Shown: positions 34,160-47,100 of the stretch, in pieces
How the letters are laid out: each line of letters starts with the position of its first letter
How positions within the stretch are numbered: position 1 is the stretch's first letter
DNA from: Bemisia tabaci
Lineage: Eukaryota; Arthropoda; Insecta; Hemiptera; Aleyrodidae
NCBI RefSeq assembly: GCF_918797505.1
Contig: NC_092800.1
Span: forward strand, 30,432,263-30,496,262
Length of the DNA stretch: 64,000 nucleotides
Direction: 5' to 3'
Notes under the pieces: generated by a model
The model's input: the letters and a program-made list of their open reading frames with translations, nothing else
Database searches by the model: none
What the model was told of the DNA's origin: nothing
Translations under genes and position numbers: made by a program

Positions 34160-34640
34160 TTTTCCTATCACAGCAGAACGTAGCCGCGAAGTCCCCGCTG
34201 TCCGCCGCCGCGCCGCCGCGCCTGCTCGGAGACTCGAACGCGCGACCAGAAAAAACAGCGCAACGGCGAGGAACACGGGAGACACGGGCAGGCAGGAGTC
34301 GCGGCTCACAACGATTGTGTGGGCCCCGGGCTCGCTCGTACATTTACACGCTTAGCCTAGCGTGTAATTCCGCTCACAATTATCGTTTCGGGTAGTTAGC
34401 TCCCCCGGCCCCGGCCGCGGCCCCCAGATTCACGATCAGCTGATCGCACCAATCCCGGCGCGTAACGGACGGGCCTCGGCTCCTGATTGGTCCGTCACGC
34501 TCCGTTCGCTCGCGCGCCCACTCCGGGACCCGAGTCCACGGATCTCGCTAATTCCCTCGTCCCGCGTGTCCCATTCATAAAATTCCCGGCGGCCACCCCC
34601 GACCCCTAAACGCACTTGTTGCGCCTGCTTGTGATCCCTT
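34160..34640 (+). promoter_or_regulatory. CpG-rich presumed promoter of the KLF gene
   Basis: A sharply delimited GC- and CpG-rich block (for example 34196-34260 and 34400-34540) in otherwise AT-rich DNA, ending about 440 bases before the KLF start codon. TCAGTC at 34640 and TCAGTT at 34750 resemble arthropod initiator elements; neither is proven. The region also holds palindromes such as GATCAGCTGATC (34435-34446). Open frames in it are compositional. Confidence 0.5.
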
Positions 34641-35002
34641 CAGTCCCCACGGAATCCCTTCACGCGATCGACCTAATAATTACTTAATCGAATCGGGTTA
34701 AACTCTCATCATACGGGTACTGTTAGTTTTTCACGCTTAAGATCGCTTATCAGTTCGTGCGTTCCGTGTTTTCAACATGTGATCTCTATAATGGCATCTC
34801 AAAATGCTGGTGAATCGAGGATTTATTTCGGTACTTTTTTGGATAAGTGTTGGTGTGATCTCCGGTGAAAAGTGGATGTGTCGCGTGGATTTGAGAACAA
34901 CGTGTTGTGATTATGACTTGATTTAAGTCTTGTCGCCGTGTGAGTGTTTTTCGACTGTTGGATCTCCGTCTTTTTGGAAATGTGGTTTACCAGTTGGGAT
35001 CG

Positions 35003-35101
35003 ATGAAATTCAGCTGGAGTCTCTCTATCGCCTTTAGAATTCCCAGGAGCACCGAGTCTATCGTCAAACTTGTTCTCATCAGTATGGCGGATTTTCAAGA
35101 G
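35003..35101 (+). other. Alternative upstream start of the KLF first exon
   Basis: An upstream ATG at 35003 is in frame with the ATG at 35084 and would add 27 residues (MKFSWSLSIAFRIPRSTESI and on). Its context (TCG before ATG, A after) is weak. The ATG at 35084 has A at -3 and G at +4, so I chose 35084. Another ATG at 34979 opens an eight-codon upstream frame that terminates at 35003-35006, overlapping the 35003 ATG. Confidence 0.4.
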
Positions 35102-38100
35102 GTAAGCGTGCTCAATTAATAGTTCTGATGGAATTCAATTGGGGTTATTTGGACAGAGTTCAGCAGATAGGAAACCAAGCAGCATCGGCTATCGCCAAAT
35201 TCAAGCGGGCAATTTAATTTTTTTACAAGGGAACATTATAGCGGATCCCTTTAAAGATTTTAAGGAATTCGCCTCGTACTATGCAGAAAATTTACTGAAA
35301 TTTGCCCAAAAATTCGCACAGCCGTTTCCGTAAAACATAAAATTGCCCAATTAAATTTGGCCATAGCATGATGTGGCTTGGTTCCCTTCTGCTTAACGCG
35401 GTCCGTTTATGCTAAAAAGAACTAGGTACGAACAACGTATCAAATCTAAAGCTAATATGTGCTTAGAATTTGTATGCTCTGCATACTTTCATTTCAATTT
35501 AATTCATTTGCAAATAATGTCTCTTGGTATGAAAATGTCCAGTTAAGGCTCAATTACATGCTATGAAGTTCTGCAGTCTCGTGAATGATTTTAATATTAA
35601 GACTGGGCGACTTTTGGATACATTTTTAGGAGATGTTTGGTTTGACCAGAAGATGTTTTGCTCGAAGTCAAGGGTTTAATCTGTATAAGAAATTACATGT
35701 AGAACATGTGCATTTTTTAAAACAAAATTATTAAAGGACTTTTTTATAGAAAGAAGCGATTGCTTTGTAGTGTTTCAACGAATAGTTTTATTGTTAGTTC
35801 AAAATAAGAGTAAAATTATATGCTGATAATCATGCTCAGAAAGGAAAAATTAGCGATCAAAATAATTCTCAATAAAAGGGAATGGATGGCATCAAGTATC
35901 TCTAATTTAAGGTGTAAAACACAAAAAAAACTCGCAAAGTTTGGGCGATGCGAGTGACTAATTTTGATGTAAATGCATCAACCTTCATATACTACTATCC
36001 TTTTATTCGTAGGACATCTGAGATCATTTTGGTTGTGTTACATTTTTGTAAGACAAATTCTGGATCTAAAAAATTAATTTCTTTGTGGAGCAAAACCGAA
36101 CGTTATTTTTCTGGCGGAGCAAAGAAAATTCTAACGCGTACTGGAAAAAAAAAACACATCAGATCTAGAGTCTAGACTCTTGAAAACATTGACAAGAAAA
36201 AATACTATTGATTAAATCGGATTTTTGCTTGAATCAAAACAAAATCCGCCTAAATTAAGAGGCTTGGTTCTTGATTTAAACTAGATTCTGATTGAATCAT
36301 GAGTACTTTTTCTTGTCGATGATTTTATGAGTCTGGACTCTAGATCTAATGTGTTTTTTCCAGTGTATAGAATCGTAAAAAAAATTTGACTTAATCTTGA
36401 TTTTGTCACGATTCAAAATATCTTGAACTGTTGCAGTATGAGCCGGCTCATCATTCTGAAAATTAAGATGGTCCGTGTAAAATAACACAGATTTATGGAG
36501 ACGGATGAATTATTTCTAATTTAATAATTTGAATGATATTAGCAAATGTGGAACGAATTCGTTTCATCCTACAGAATTCAATTTACCTTAAATATTTTTA
36601 TAAAAATACATAATTGAATTTGCTATTAACTCGAACGGTACCTGACTGACCTGCTTTTTTTTCTAAATGAACATAAATAAATATTGAATTATGTTGCTGT
36701 AAGGATTTTTCAAAAGCCAATTTTATTTCACTTTAGGGTCTGCACCATATGACCGATAAAGCTACAGAGCTTAGGGAATTCGTGGTATTTATTCGTAAGA
36801 AGGAGGATGAAAACATCTTGAAATATTGGGTCTTTTGTAAAAGTAGGCTATGTGCAAATATCATCAGGTTATAATTGCACTTTTATGGAAAGTGTTCAGA
36901 ATCGGTAAAGTAAGTCCTGAGAGTATTTGGAAATGTGGCAAAATAAAAATTATTTGTTTATCCCGAGGAAATATGAAATTACTTTACTTTAAGTTAAGTT
37001 ATTGAGACTGTCCCGAAAGTATAAACTTTTTTTAGGAGGCAAATAGGACCAAATATAGAAATGCAGTTTATGTGAAGTAAGTTTCCAGTAATTACTGCAC
37101 TTGCCCTGTACTGCACCGAGGAAAAGCTATGGCTTATAAACCAATTAGTGGTTCATATGAAGCACCACTAATAGTAGTAATGGCAAAATATAATCGAAGT
37201 GGCTATTCGTCGGTACGGTACCGACGGATAAATGGCTATTCGTCGGTACCGTACCGATGAATAAATAGCTATTCGTCGGTACCGTACCGATGAATAAATA
37301 GCTATTCGTCGGTACCGTACTTTGATTTTAGTACGTAAATTATATTAAAGATATGATTTCTTAATAATATTTTGGTGGAAGTTAAGAGCTAAAAATTGGG
37401 TGAAAGATGGAAAAAAAACCCAACACGAGTTGTAAAGAAATATTCTCCAAATTTAATTTATGTATTTAATACTCTCACATAATACTGAAATGTACTACTC
37501 TGTCAAATAAATAATCATATACTACTGAAAAGTACTTCACTGTCAAATGAATCATCATAATACTGAAATGTACTACTCTGTCAAAAGAATCATCAAGAAC
37601 GCTTCTTTTTTCGGGTGGTGGGGCCTTTAGTTTCATTTGCAGGTGTTTTCTTTCGTTTTCGTTTTTCGGGGGGATTTTCCACAGATTGTCGGTCGGCAAC
37701 GGTGCGATTAAAGGAACAAAGTTGTCTTGCTGGCAGTTAAGGTCGCCCTCGTGAAATGACTTTACTCTTAAATCTTAGCTTCGTGAAGCTCTCTGCTGAC
37801 ATTTTCGTCAGATGGAGCAGCAACAGAAACCGAAGATTCGCTAGTGGTGGAATAGCTCTCTGCACTATGATCGTTGTTAGTTGGGGCAGCAACAGAAATC
37901 GAAGATTCGCTGGTGGTGGAATAGCTCTCTGCACTATGATCGTTGTTAGTTGGGGCAGCGACAGATACTGAAGACTCGCAAGCCGTGGAGCAGCTACCAT
38001 GAACTGTCAATAGTTGTACATTTGTAGCACTTAGTATCTCCGTGTAATTACAACAGAGCACCATAGATGGCGTTTGCTTGTCCATTCGGACCAAGGCTTG

Positions 38101-41100
38101 ACAACACATTTTTATTTATTAATGTCGCCGATGCGGTACCGACGAATAGCCATTTATTCATCGGTACGGTACCGACGAATAGCCATTTATTCATCGGTAC
38201 GGTACCGACGAATAGCCATTTATCCGTCGGTACCGTACCGACGAATAGCCTCATCCAAATATAATAATAGCACTAGCACATATACCTTAGTGATGGTATA
38301 TATATACCTTAGTATGGTTCACAGACCGAGAATCATTAGTTCATTTACAACTATTACTGGTGTTCCACATGAACCACTAATTAGTTTATAAAGCCATAGA
38401 TTTTTCCTCGTGTGTACTGTAATTTATACTGATTCGACGTCTTTAAAAATTGACTAAGTTATTGAATTCAGGGAATCACTGGTCATTTTGGCCGTGCCAG
38501 GTTTTTTTCTTTTTTTTCTGAGGATGAAAAATTATTTAAAAATTAAGACGGTTTATTGAACACATTTAAAGATTCAAAAATTAGACTAGAAAAAAATTGA
38601 CAAGAATTCAGAATTACTCTTTTTTATCCAACAAATGCTCCCTTTTGATCTTTGATTTCCTCATACTGCAGGAATCTTTTTTGGGGTTCTTCTTTTGTTA
38701 AAGTTTTGGAGGATGATTCTACCTCTTGATTACGTCAATTGAATTAAAATGCTTGTCCCATAAGCTCCAGGGCCGGATTTACTTACTTGCCGCCCATGGA
38801 CCGCCTGTATTTTGCCACCCCCTTCTCATTCGTTTTGAAACATCAGTAAAAACCATCAAGTGAACGTGACGGAGGGGGAGGGGTGCATAAGACGCGTTTA
38901 CTTGTGTTGGACACACTTTTTGCGAAAGCCCTGTCAACACTACTAGCAAAAATTCATGGGACTTTGCGCGAAAGTTAGGTTTATTAGAAATGAACGAAAA
39001 AATTATGAAAGAACAAACATTAATATGGTTTAATAATTTTAACTTCCGCCGCACCGCGCTGACCGAACTGTGTTTTTGCGCAATGCGTGAAGTATTCCTA
39101 CAGTCTTGCAGGCGCTATGCGGTTCACGCCGACCGCTGCTGAACGCACTGTGTTTGACGCAATGCAGGGAGTATTCATGCAGTCTTGTAGGCGCTAATAT
39201 GTGTTTCATGCCAACCGCCGCGCCGAGGGCTTCTCCTTTTCATCTCAAGTTCTCGTCATCATTGCTCTCTGCGCCGCGCCATTTCAGGCCAAATTGCGTG
39301 TTTGGTTTCTCTCTTAACTCGACTGATTAAAGGTGATGTCTCTTGTATCACCGAAAGACGACAAAATTAGAAATTACTATACTCTCAGGAAATGAGAGTT
39401 TCTGTCGCCTTTTCTCGTTTGTAATTTTTTTCTGAATCAGATTTTTTTACATACCTACATTTAAAAAGTGCAAAATTTGCCGCCATGGGCCGCGGCTCAT
39501 GTGGCCACCCTCCCTTAATCAGCCCTGCTCTCGACAAAGTCACAAGTTCTTGAAACGACCAGAAGTTGCAGGGTAGGAGACCACGGTATAAGACAGGTGC
39601 AAAAGACAGCCAGTCCCATGTTTTTTTCATGAACTTTTCGAGGGCTAAGGGCAGCATTGACTGCTCTTATTGTATTCTCTTCGCTTTATTCATCCCCCTT
39701 ATCCGAAATTTTAAGAATTCCAATTTTTCATCACGTTGTAGTATGTCAGGTATTTGCACACAAAATTTGGCTAAGAAATATTTTTATGTTGCTTTAAATG
39801 TACGTCCGAAGTAAATACCACAAATCGAGAGGATGATATGTGATAATCATTTTAGACGTACTTTCGGAGTTATTTAAAAGTACATCATTATTGGTCAAAT
39901 TGTGTGTACAAATACCGTACAAACCACCTGTGGCGAGGCGTGAATCCTCCATTATTGATATTTTCCCATTTGAAGATATGGTACAGAATCGATCATTGAG
40001 GTGTTCGTTGCGAGCACCCTGTTTATCGATCCTTTTCCATAGATTTAAATGGTAGATCAATTGATATATCGCAAAACACGTCACGCCACTGTTATACGCA
40101 CTACAGCGTAAAAAATGCTGCAAGAAATTAAGCAAGACATTTTCAGAAATTATCGAATCGAGCGATTAACTATCGAATCGTTGTCAAGGGCTGAAGAACT
40201 ACCTTAATAGGCTCTCTTGTTTGAAAATTGTGATTCATGGAGTATCTTTTTTCTTTGGCACAAGCTCCACCCCTTTTCGGAATTCGCAGTTCTTTGAATC
40301 TCCTTTTTTCGCGAAAAAATGTCGAGAAAAAAGTGGGTCAGCGTGAAATAGGTATCCTCTTCATACCTCTTAAGGTCAAAACGGTATTGATCATATTTTA
40401 TTTATATACTGAGATTGTAATGTCACACTACTGTATTTCGTCTGCTCCTGTTTGCCTCGCAGACTTCTGGGACAGCATTTGTGTTTTTTTATACAATCTT
40501 CAACGTCACAATGTAAATCACGTTAATTTTTTTATGAAATTGAGGTGTCTAGAAATTTGTAGAATTTTGCAATTTAGAATGTATGTATATCCCGATTTCT
40601 TGGAAAAGCTTATTACGGCAAAAATTTGAAAATGAAAATGTGACTTGATTTGCCCCGTCTTGCAAATGTGAAAGTTTGGAACTGATTGAAACCGTTTGAA
40701 TGCAGAAATCTACGGAAAAAAATAGTTACAGATAATCGGAGCTAAGCAAACTCCTCATTGAAACACTGAAGCACCTTTGTGAAACATTGACGAATAGAAA
40801 ACGGAAAATTTATCGCATCATAAATAATGAAAGAAATTCAAATTTCAGTTTCGATGGTTGGTTGCAGTAAGAAAATTATTTTAAGCTTGTCTAAATTGGT
40901 CTATGTGGGTGAAATTTGCATTTAGCCCTTCGATGCCAAAAACTTTTTTATACCGAAGTCTCAAGTCCGGCCAAACTGACCTTCATTTAAGATACATAGA
41001 TTTTCATAGGTTTTAATGTAATATCTCTCGTTTGTTTATTTTCAAATGTTGATTCCTACTTCGTGATAAGTCGTGGGAAAGAGCATAAAATAAGAAACAT

Positions 41101-44100
41101 TTTTGCGCCAATTCAGGTCTCTATCCATTACCGTCTTAAAGATGCGGCCGATTAAACTTCAAAATGATCGAAACAGAGTGTCACGGGACCCTATATTGCA
41201 GTGGCGAGGCGTGAATGATCGATTGTCGATTTTTCCCCACTTAAAGCAATGGTAAAAAATCGATTGTTAAGGTGCTACGCTGCGGTCACCCTGTCTATCG
41301 ATCCTTTTACCACAGGTTTAAATGGCGAATCAATCGAGGATATGCCGCGAACGTGATAAACGGGGTTTTAGCAGCACTGAACACAAATGTGCAGTTAGTT
41401 TTGAAAACTGATCAATATTTTGTAAAGTGCCGGGCTGATAATGGCGGGAAACCGTCATTTTTAAGTAAAAACCATCATATGGGAAAGGTTAAATATTTTG
41501 CAAAACTAGTTTTTTCTGACGAATGTCCCAAAACACTGGGGAATACCAAGATTATGAAGCAAATCGATTGAAGAATCAGAAAAATACCAGTTTCTCCTCC
41601 ATTTTAAGGCCACCATCCTGAAAGAAGCTGGGTTATTAAGAAAAGAGCTTTAAATTCGTGTGCAGTCGTTCAGAAAAATTTCCAGATAGTAAGTTTGAAG
41701 CAAATTCGTTCATAAATTGCCAAAAAATTGTTTTCGGCCATTTTGAACTTTAATCGGCCGCCAAATTAAAAGGATTTAACAGAAACAAGCTCTGCGCCAA
41801 TTTTTTTTTTTTTTTTTTTTTTTAAGCTCTTACCAGCGATGTATTATAGAAAGCAGGGAATGTGATTTATTAAAAAAGGGGACAAAACCTGAGGTCCGCT
41901 CTTTCCTAGAATATTAAGACAATACTAATCTGCTGTTGTCTAGGAAAACAAATTGCAAACCTGGCTCACTACCCAAAAACTCGTGCCTATATCCTGTGAT
42001 AACTTACAGACATTGATTAATTTTTTAGAAAGTAAATTGGAGGCGATTATAAAAGCGATTTAAAATATACTTCGTAAGTGGCAACAAATTGAGGAAGGAC
42101 CTATATTTTAGTAAAAATGGTTCAAGGCGGATATTCGATCGTATGATCCTTCATAAAGATCAACTGAGTTGTGAGAATGAAAAAGATTAACTTTATCTTG
42201 AAAATGAGCTTTATTTAGACATTTTTACACCTGATTGTGCCAAAATTAAAATCTTTCTCTTTTAATTAATGTTATCTACTTAGATTGGTACCTAATGAAT
42301 AAAACAGGCCGCTAACTCAGGGACAAAATTTGTACATATGTTGTTTGACGGATTCTCTTATTAGCTATTTATGCTGATTTCTCGCAATCGAGCAAACGAG
42401 AATAAAATAAAAAAAGAATAATAAGGTAGGAGGTTTGTTACAATTGATTCTTAGAAAATCCAAGAGCCAGTCCAAATGCTGGTTTGTGCCTTGAAATTCC
42501 CTCTGTTTATTCAGGTGAGCATCTAATTTTTGCTCTAAAAAAATCACAAAAAGACCCAACAAAATCGATAAAATTGAAGTAAGACGTAGTAATTTTTTGA
42601 ATAATCCAAAATCAAACCCATCACTAATTTTCGAAAGTTTTAATCTTCTCTTAAGATTTGAAAACGACTAAATACGCACAAACGCTCAAAGCAAAATTCA
42701 GATTAGGCTATAAAGTGATATGTCTTCTTATAATGGACGGCAGAAAAGGCAAATAATGTTCGAGCTGATTGCAACACCAGTTAACTGGATTGGACATAGT
42801 TAATTAGTAGATTACGGTGAAACGGAAATCATGTATAAGTATATCAACGTCTCTTGTCAGAAATGTACCTGTTTTGCCGCCCATTTAAATACACAGATAT
42901 CAGCTCCTCTTGCAGTCCCTATGATGCCTTCGGTTATTCGCAAATCGAAAGGATAACGCAATGTGTTTCGCAATACATCTAAGTTGCCGGATAAACTTGA
43001 AAACGTCTCGTTGACAAAAAATTTCATATAAAATGTGCATTTGTCGTAAACACATGGTGAATAGTCAATCGTCCTTCTCTCTCGATTAAAATTCTAATTA
43101 TTTTATTATTTTGATGCAAGAAGATGCTTCACAAATGAATAATGGGCATTTTAGGTAAAATGTCATAGCATTTTACGGCTGTTACATACCGATTGGTTAA
43201 AATTAAGATGAGCTCATCCAATTTCGGAGTACCAATAATTGGAGTCATCCATTCGGATGAACATATTGGAGTTCATCAATGTTATGTAATATGTTGAAAC
43301 GCTGAGAATATGGTGTCAAAACACGCACATTGTTTCCAACATTCAAATGTGGCTAGTGGTTTAGATATTTGACAAAATGCATAATCTGAATCTTGGTCTC
43401 CGACGGATGAACGTAACGAGATAAACAACATCGTTTTCCAGGATTTTATAATTGAATTTCTTTTAGAATTTTAAAATTTCAATAAATTCGTCCACCTAAA
43501 AATATAAAAAATAAAATAAATAGGTAAATAATATTATTGTATACTTCCCCCTTGCTTTTTAATGCAAAAAGCTCAGCTTCATTCTGTTCATTGTGGAGAG
43601 AGGTTGACTTTTTTAGCTGGTATGCTCATTTTCCGTCCTTGCGGAGGAATCCCCGGGGCAAAGTGAGTCCAAGGAGTCAAAAAGGCAACTCTAATTGTCC
43701 AAATGCAACCTCTATCTTTAAAAAAAAGGTGCAGACCGTAAGAAAAAATGTTTGATATTTTTCACGCACATGCACGGTTTCGGTGCTGTAGCATGTTTTT
43801 TTGGTGCCAAATCGAGGTCGAAACTTAAAAGTCATATTTCATCGTAAAATCCTTTGCCATCGGTGAAAAAAAATGGAATGTACCCAAATTTTGGCAAAAA
43901 TGTTTTTCAACAAGTGGCACCGATTGCCGCCTAGGGCCGTAACATTTCCAACAATCACTTTTTTGAAGCACCCTGGCTACATCTCAGTCGTCTCCCTATC
44001 CTTTCGTCTTTCATCATTCTCTGCACCCTCCCCCCCATTTGCCCTCCCCTCCTTTGTCTATACCCTTTTATCTGACGAGAATATGATTTTTGGGGATGCT

Positions 44101-47100
44101 AATAGTTTGAGGACATGATTCAGGATGGACCAGAGGCAGATTCTTTTGCTTAACATTTAATATACGGAATATAGCGTAGCGTAACGTAACGAACTAGAAT
44201 CGCGTTATGTGTTCAGTCACGGAAAAAAAGTGTCCGGGGTTATCCCCTAAAATTGTGGTACTATACTACACCAATTTGATGGATGATATGGGCATTTCCT
44301 GGTAATTTTGGTAGTGCCGTAACTTAAATTGTGGTAGTACCGCAATATTATGGCTAGTGACCTAATTTATTTGGGTACTACCACAATTAATTGGAAAATG
44401 TCCATATCATCCAATAGTTGGGACTTTACATTTTTCTCCCCGTGGAAGAACAGGTAGAAATTGAACCGATTATTTTCCAAATCACGTAAGCGCCGATCTC
44501 TATTTTGGTGGCTGAGGGGTTGTTTCTTCTTTGTTTTCTCTGGTATACTCAATTATGTCTGATTTCAAAGTAACCCTCTGAAAGAACATACTTTTTTTTG
44601 GAATTTGAAGATTGTCAACAAAGCGAATAAAATGGTTTTTCTTGTTTTTCTCGCATTCGCAATTTTTGCGCTTACGTGATCTGAAAAATAATCGGTTCGA
44701 TTCCGAGACTTCAGCAATCAGTCCTGCAGTCCATGTTGGCCGAGACCACTGGCGAAGAAGCTCATCACCAGAGGTGGATCCAGCAATTTGGCAACATCGG
44801 ATTCCCTCTATTTAAACCTATGTTAAATGGACCGAGTTCAACAGAAAGGAACGAAACCACATAAAGTTGAAACTGAGAAAAAGAGGTTTCAAGTTTTATT
44901 TCTCCATAAGGCTCGATGTAAAAAATAAATTTTAACCCCTCTTAATCCAGACTAATTTTTTTTCTCGACTTGAATTTTTGGCAGGGGAATTTATACGACT
45001 AGTGGAACTCAAAAACATTATTAACTCAATTTTTTCCAAAATGTGGGTTGGTTCCTTTCTGATGAACTCGGTTCAAATAATCGATTCTTGTCGGAGCACC
45101 TGGCCGCTCCAAGAATCGATAGGTACACAAAAAAAACACATTGGATCTAGAGTCCAGACTCTTAAAAACATCGACAAGAAAAAATACTCTTGATTCAATC
45201 AGATTTAAGCTTAAATCAAGAACCAAGCCTCTTAATTTGAGCGGATTTTCCTTTTGATTTAAGCTTAAATCTGATTGAATCAAGAGTCCTTTTTCTTGTC
45301 AATGTTTTTAAGAGTCTGGACTCTACATCCAATGTGTTTTTTTTTTCCAGTGTACATTTCCATAGGTTCAAAAGGAGAAAAACAATGTTGCCAATTTGCA
45401 GGATCCGCCAATGCTCATCACTTTCTCTTCCCTCTCCGCAAATTAATGGCCTCTAATCACATTCGCAAAAGCTTAAAATTAAAGCTCGCCCACGCGTTTT
45501 GTTTGGTTAGCGACCCGGGATTAGATGCTCTTTGGCGGCTCGGGGAGCCCAGACGGGGTCTAGCCGGCTGACTCACGAGATCGGGTGACATTAAATCATG
45601 GCGAGCCGCATTTGATGCCGTGCATTATCATAAATCAAGGAAGAGCTGCCTTTGTTTCTTCGCGGGATCATTGTTATAATGATCCGGGATTTTCACGAGG
45701 AGGCTGGCGCTGGAGGCGGAGTGGACATGGACAACCGCACTCTCTTGCCAACCGGGCCGCACGAAAGCTCCGCAGAAATATGATCGAGGAGTGCAGTGCG
45801 CTGCCGGCCTAAGGTAAAACGGCGTATGGGCCTTCGAAAGTTGCCGAGTAGGTCTGTTGCACGCAGGATGTATACCTTGATTTTACAAGGCAACTAAAGG
45901 TGCACTATTAAAATTTCGTGATTGAAACAAGCGCGACGGTTAGAGCTTTATTCGATCTGCAGGCTGATTATTGAAATTAATAGACATAGCAATAGACAAA
46001 GAAGACCTAACCTAGCTCGAGGTAAAACGGCGTATGGGCTGTCGAAAGTTTCCGAGTGGGTCTGCTATACCATAGGATACATCGATTGTGAAACTTCCAA
46101 ACCACGTGTCTCGGTTTTGAACATTGCAGACCTCTTGCGATATTTGTTCTTCACAATAGAAAATCACTCAACATCAAATTTTAAAACTTTCAGTTACTTC
46201 CCTCTTTAGGGAAACGATTCTTCGTAATCTTGAAGAAATTATTTTAATTTGTTCTTCTTCAAAAAATAAAATAGGTATTAGCGGACATGTTTAAACATCG
46301 TTAACAAGATACGTGGTTTGGGAGTTTCGCCGTTCACAGGAAATATACCTTAATTTAACAAGGCAACTAAAGGTGGCTGATGAAAGTTCGTAATTGAAAC
46401 AAGCGTTACGGTTAGAGTTGTATTCGATATCTTCGGTCTAATTATTGAAATTGATAGACATAGAAACAGACAAAGAAGACTGTAGAAAAATTGAGCAACA
46501 AACCTATTGATTGAAGCTGGTATAGTTCTGAGAGTATGTCTGTTGCACACAGGATGTATACCTCGATTTAACAAGGCAACTAAAGTTGACTATTAGAAAT
46601 TCGTGATTGAAGCAAGCGCGACGGTTAGAGTTTTCACGAAAAAGAAAATGATATTACTGATTTAACAATTTTGTTGTTAAAAAAAGTGTCCGACGTGTTT
46701 CAAGGTAGATTTTACAATAAAAAATGCCAATTTAACCACCCTCGTGATTAAATTAGCTTTCCACTATTGTAAAATGTATTTGAAACATTTTGGACGTATT
46801 TCTTAACAATTTAATTGTTAGATCAGCAACCCATTTTTTTCCGAATTATTTGATCTGCGGGCTGATTATTGAAATTAATACACATTGCAGTAGACGAAGA
46901 AGACTGTGGATAATAAAGCAATCCTATTGGTATAAGCGGGTGGTTTCAATAGACAAGCGAGGTAAGTGACAGACTAAATAACTGCAACCGACCACGTACC
47001 CTATAATTACTTCATTATTTCCCCTCAGTCTACCAACACCACCCGTTTCAACCAAAATCATCGTTTTATTTTCCTTTTGTCTTCTTTGTTCTTCGCTTTA

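Noticed and set aside
37201..38250. CRISPR-like array of 33-bp repeats
   Set aside because: The units are directly abutting without unique spacers, are mirrored at two ends of an element, and the DNA is from an insect.
38048..38264. Repeat proteins with [10 protein letters not shown] or [10 protein letters not shown] units
   Set aside because: Both strands give similar frames because they translate the palindromic 33-bp array.
40237..40629. 130-codon plus-strand frame in the KLF intron
   Set aside because: No recognisable domain, AT-rich hydrophobic composition, and no splice or promoter context.
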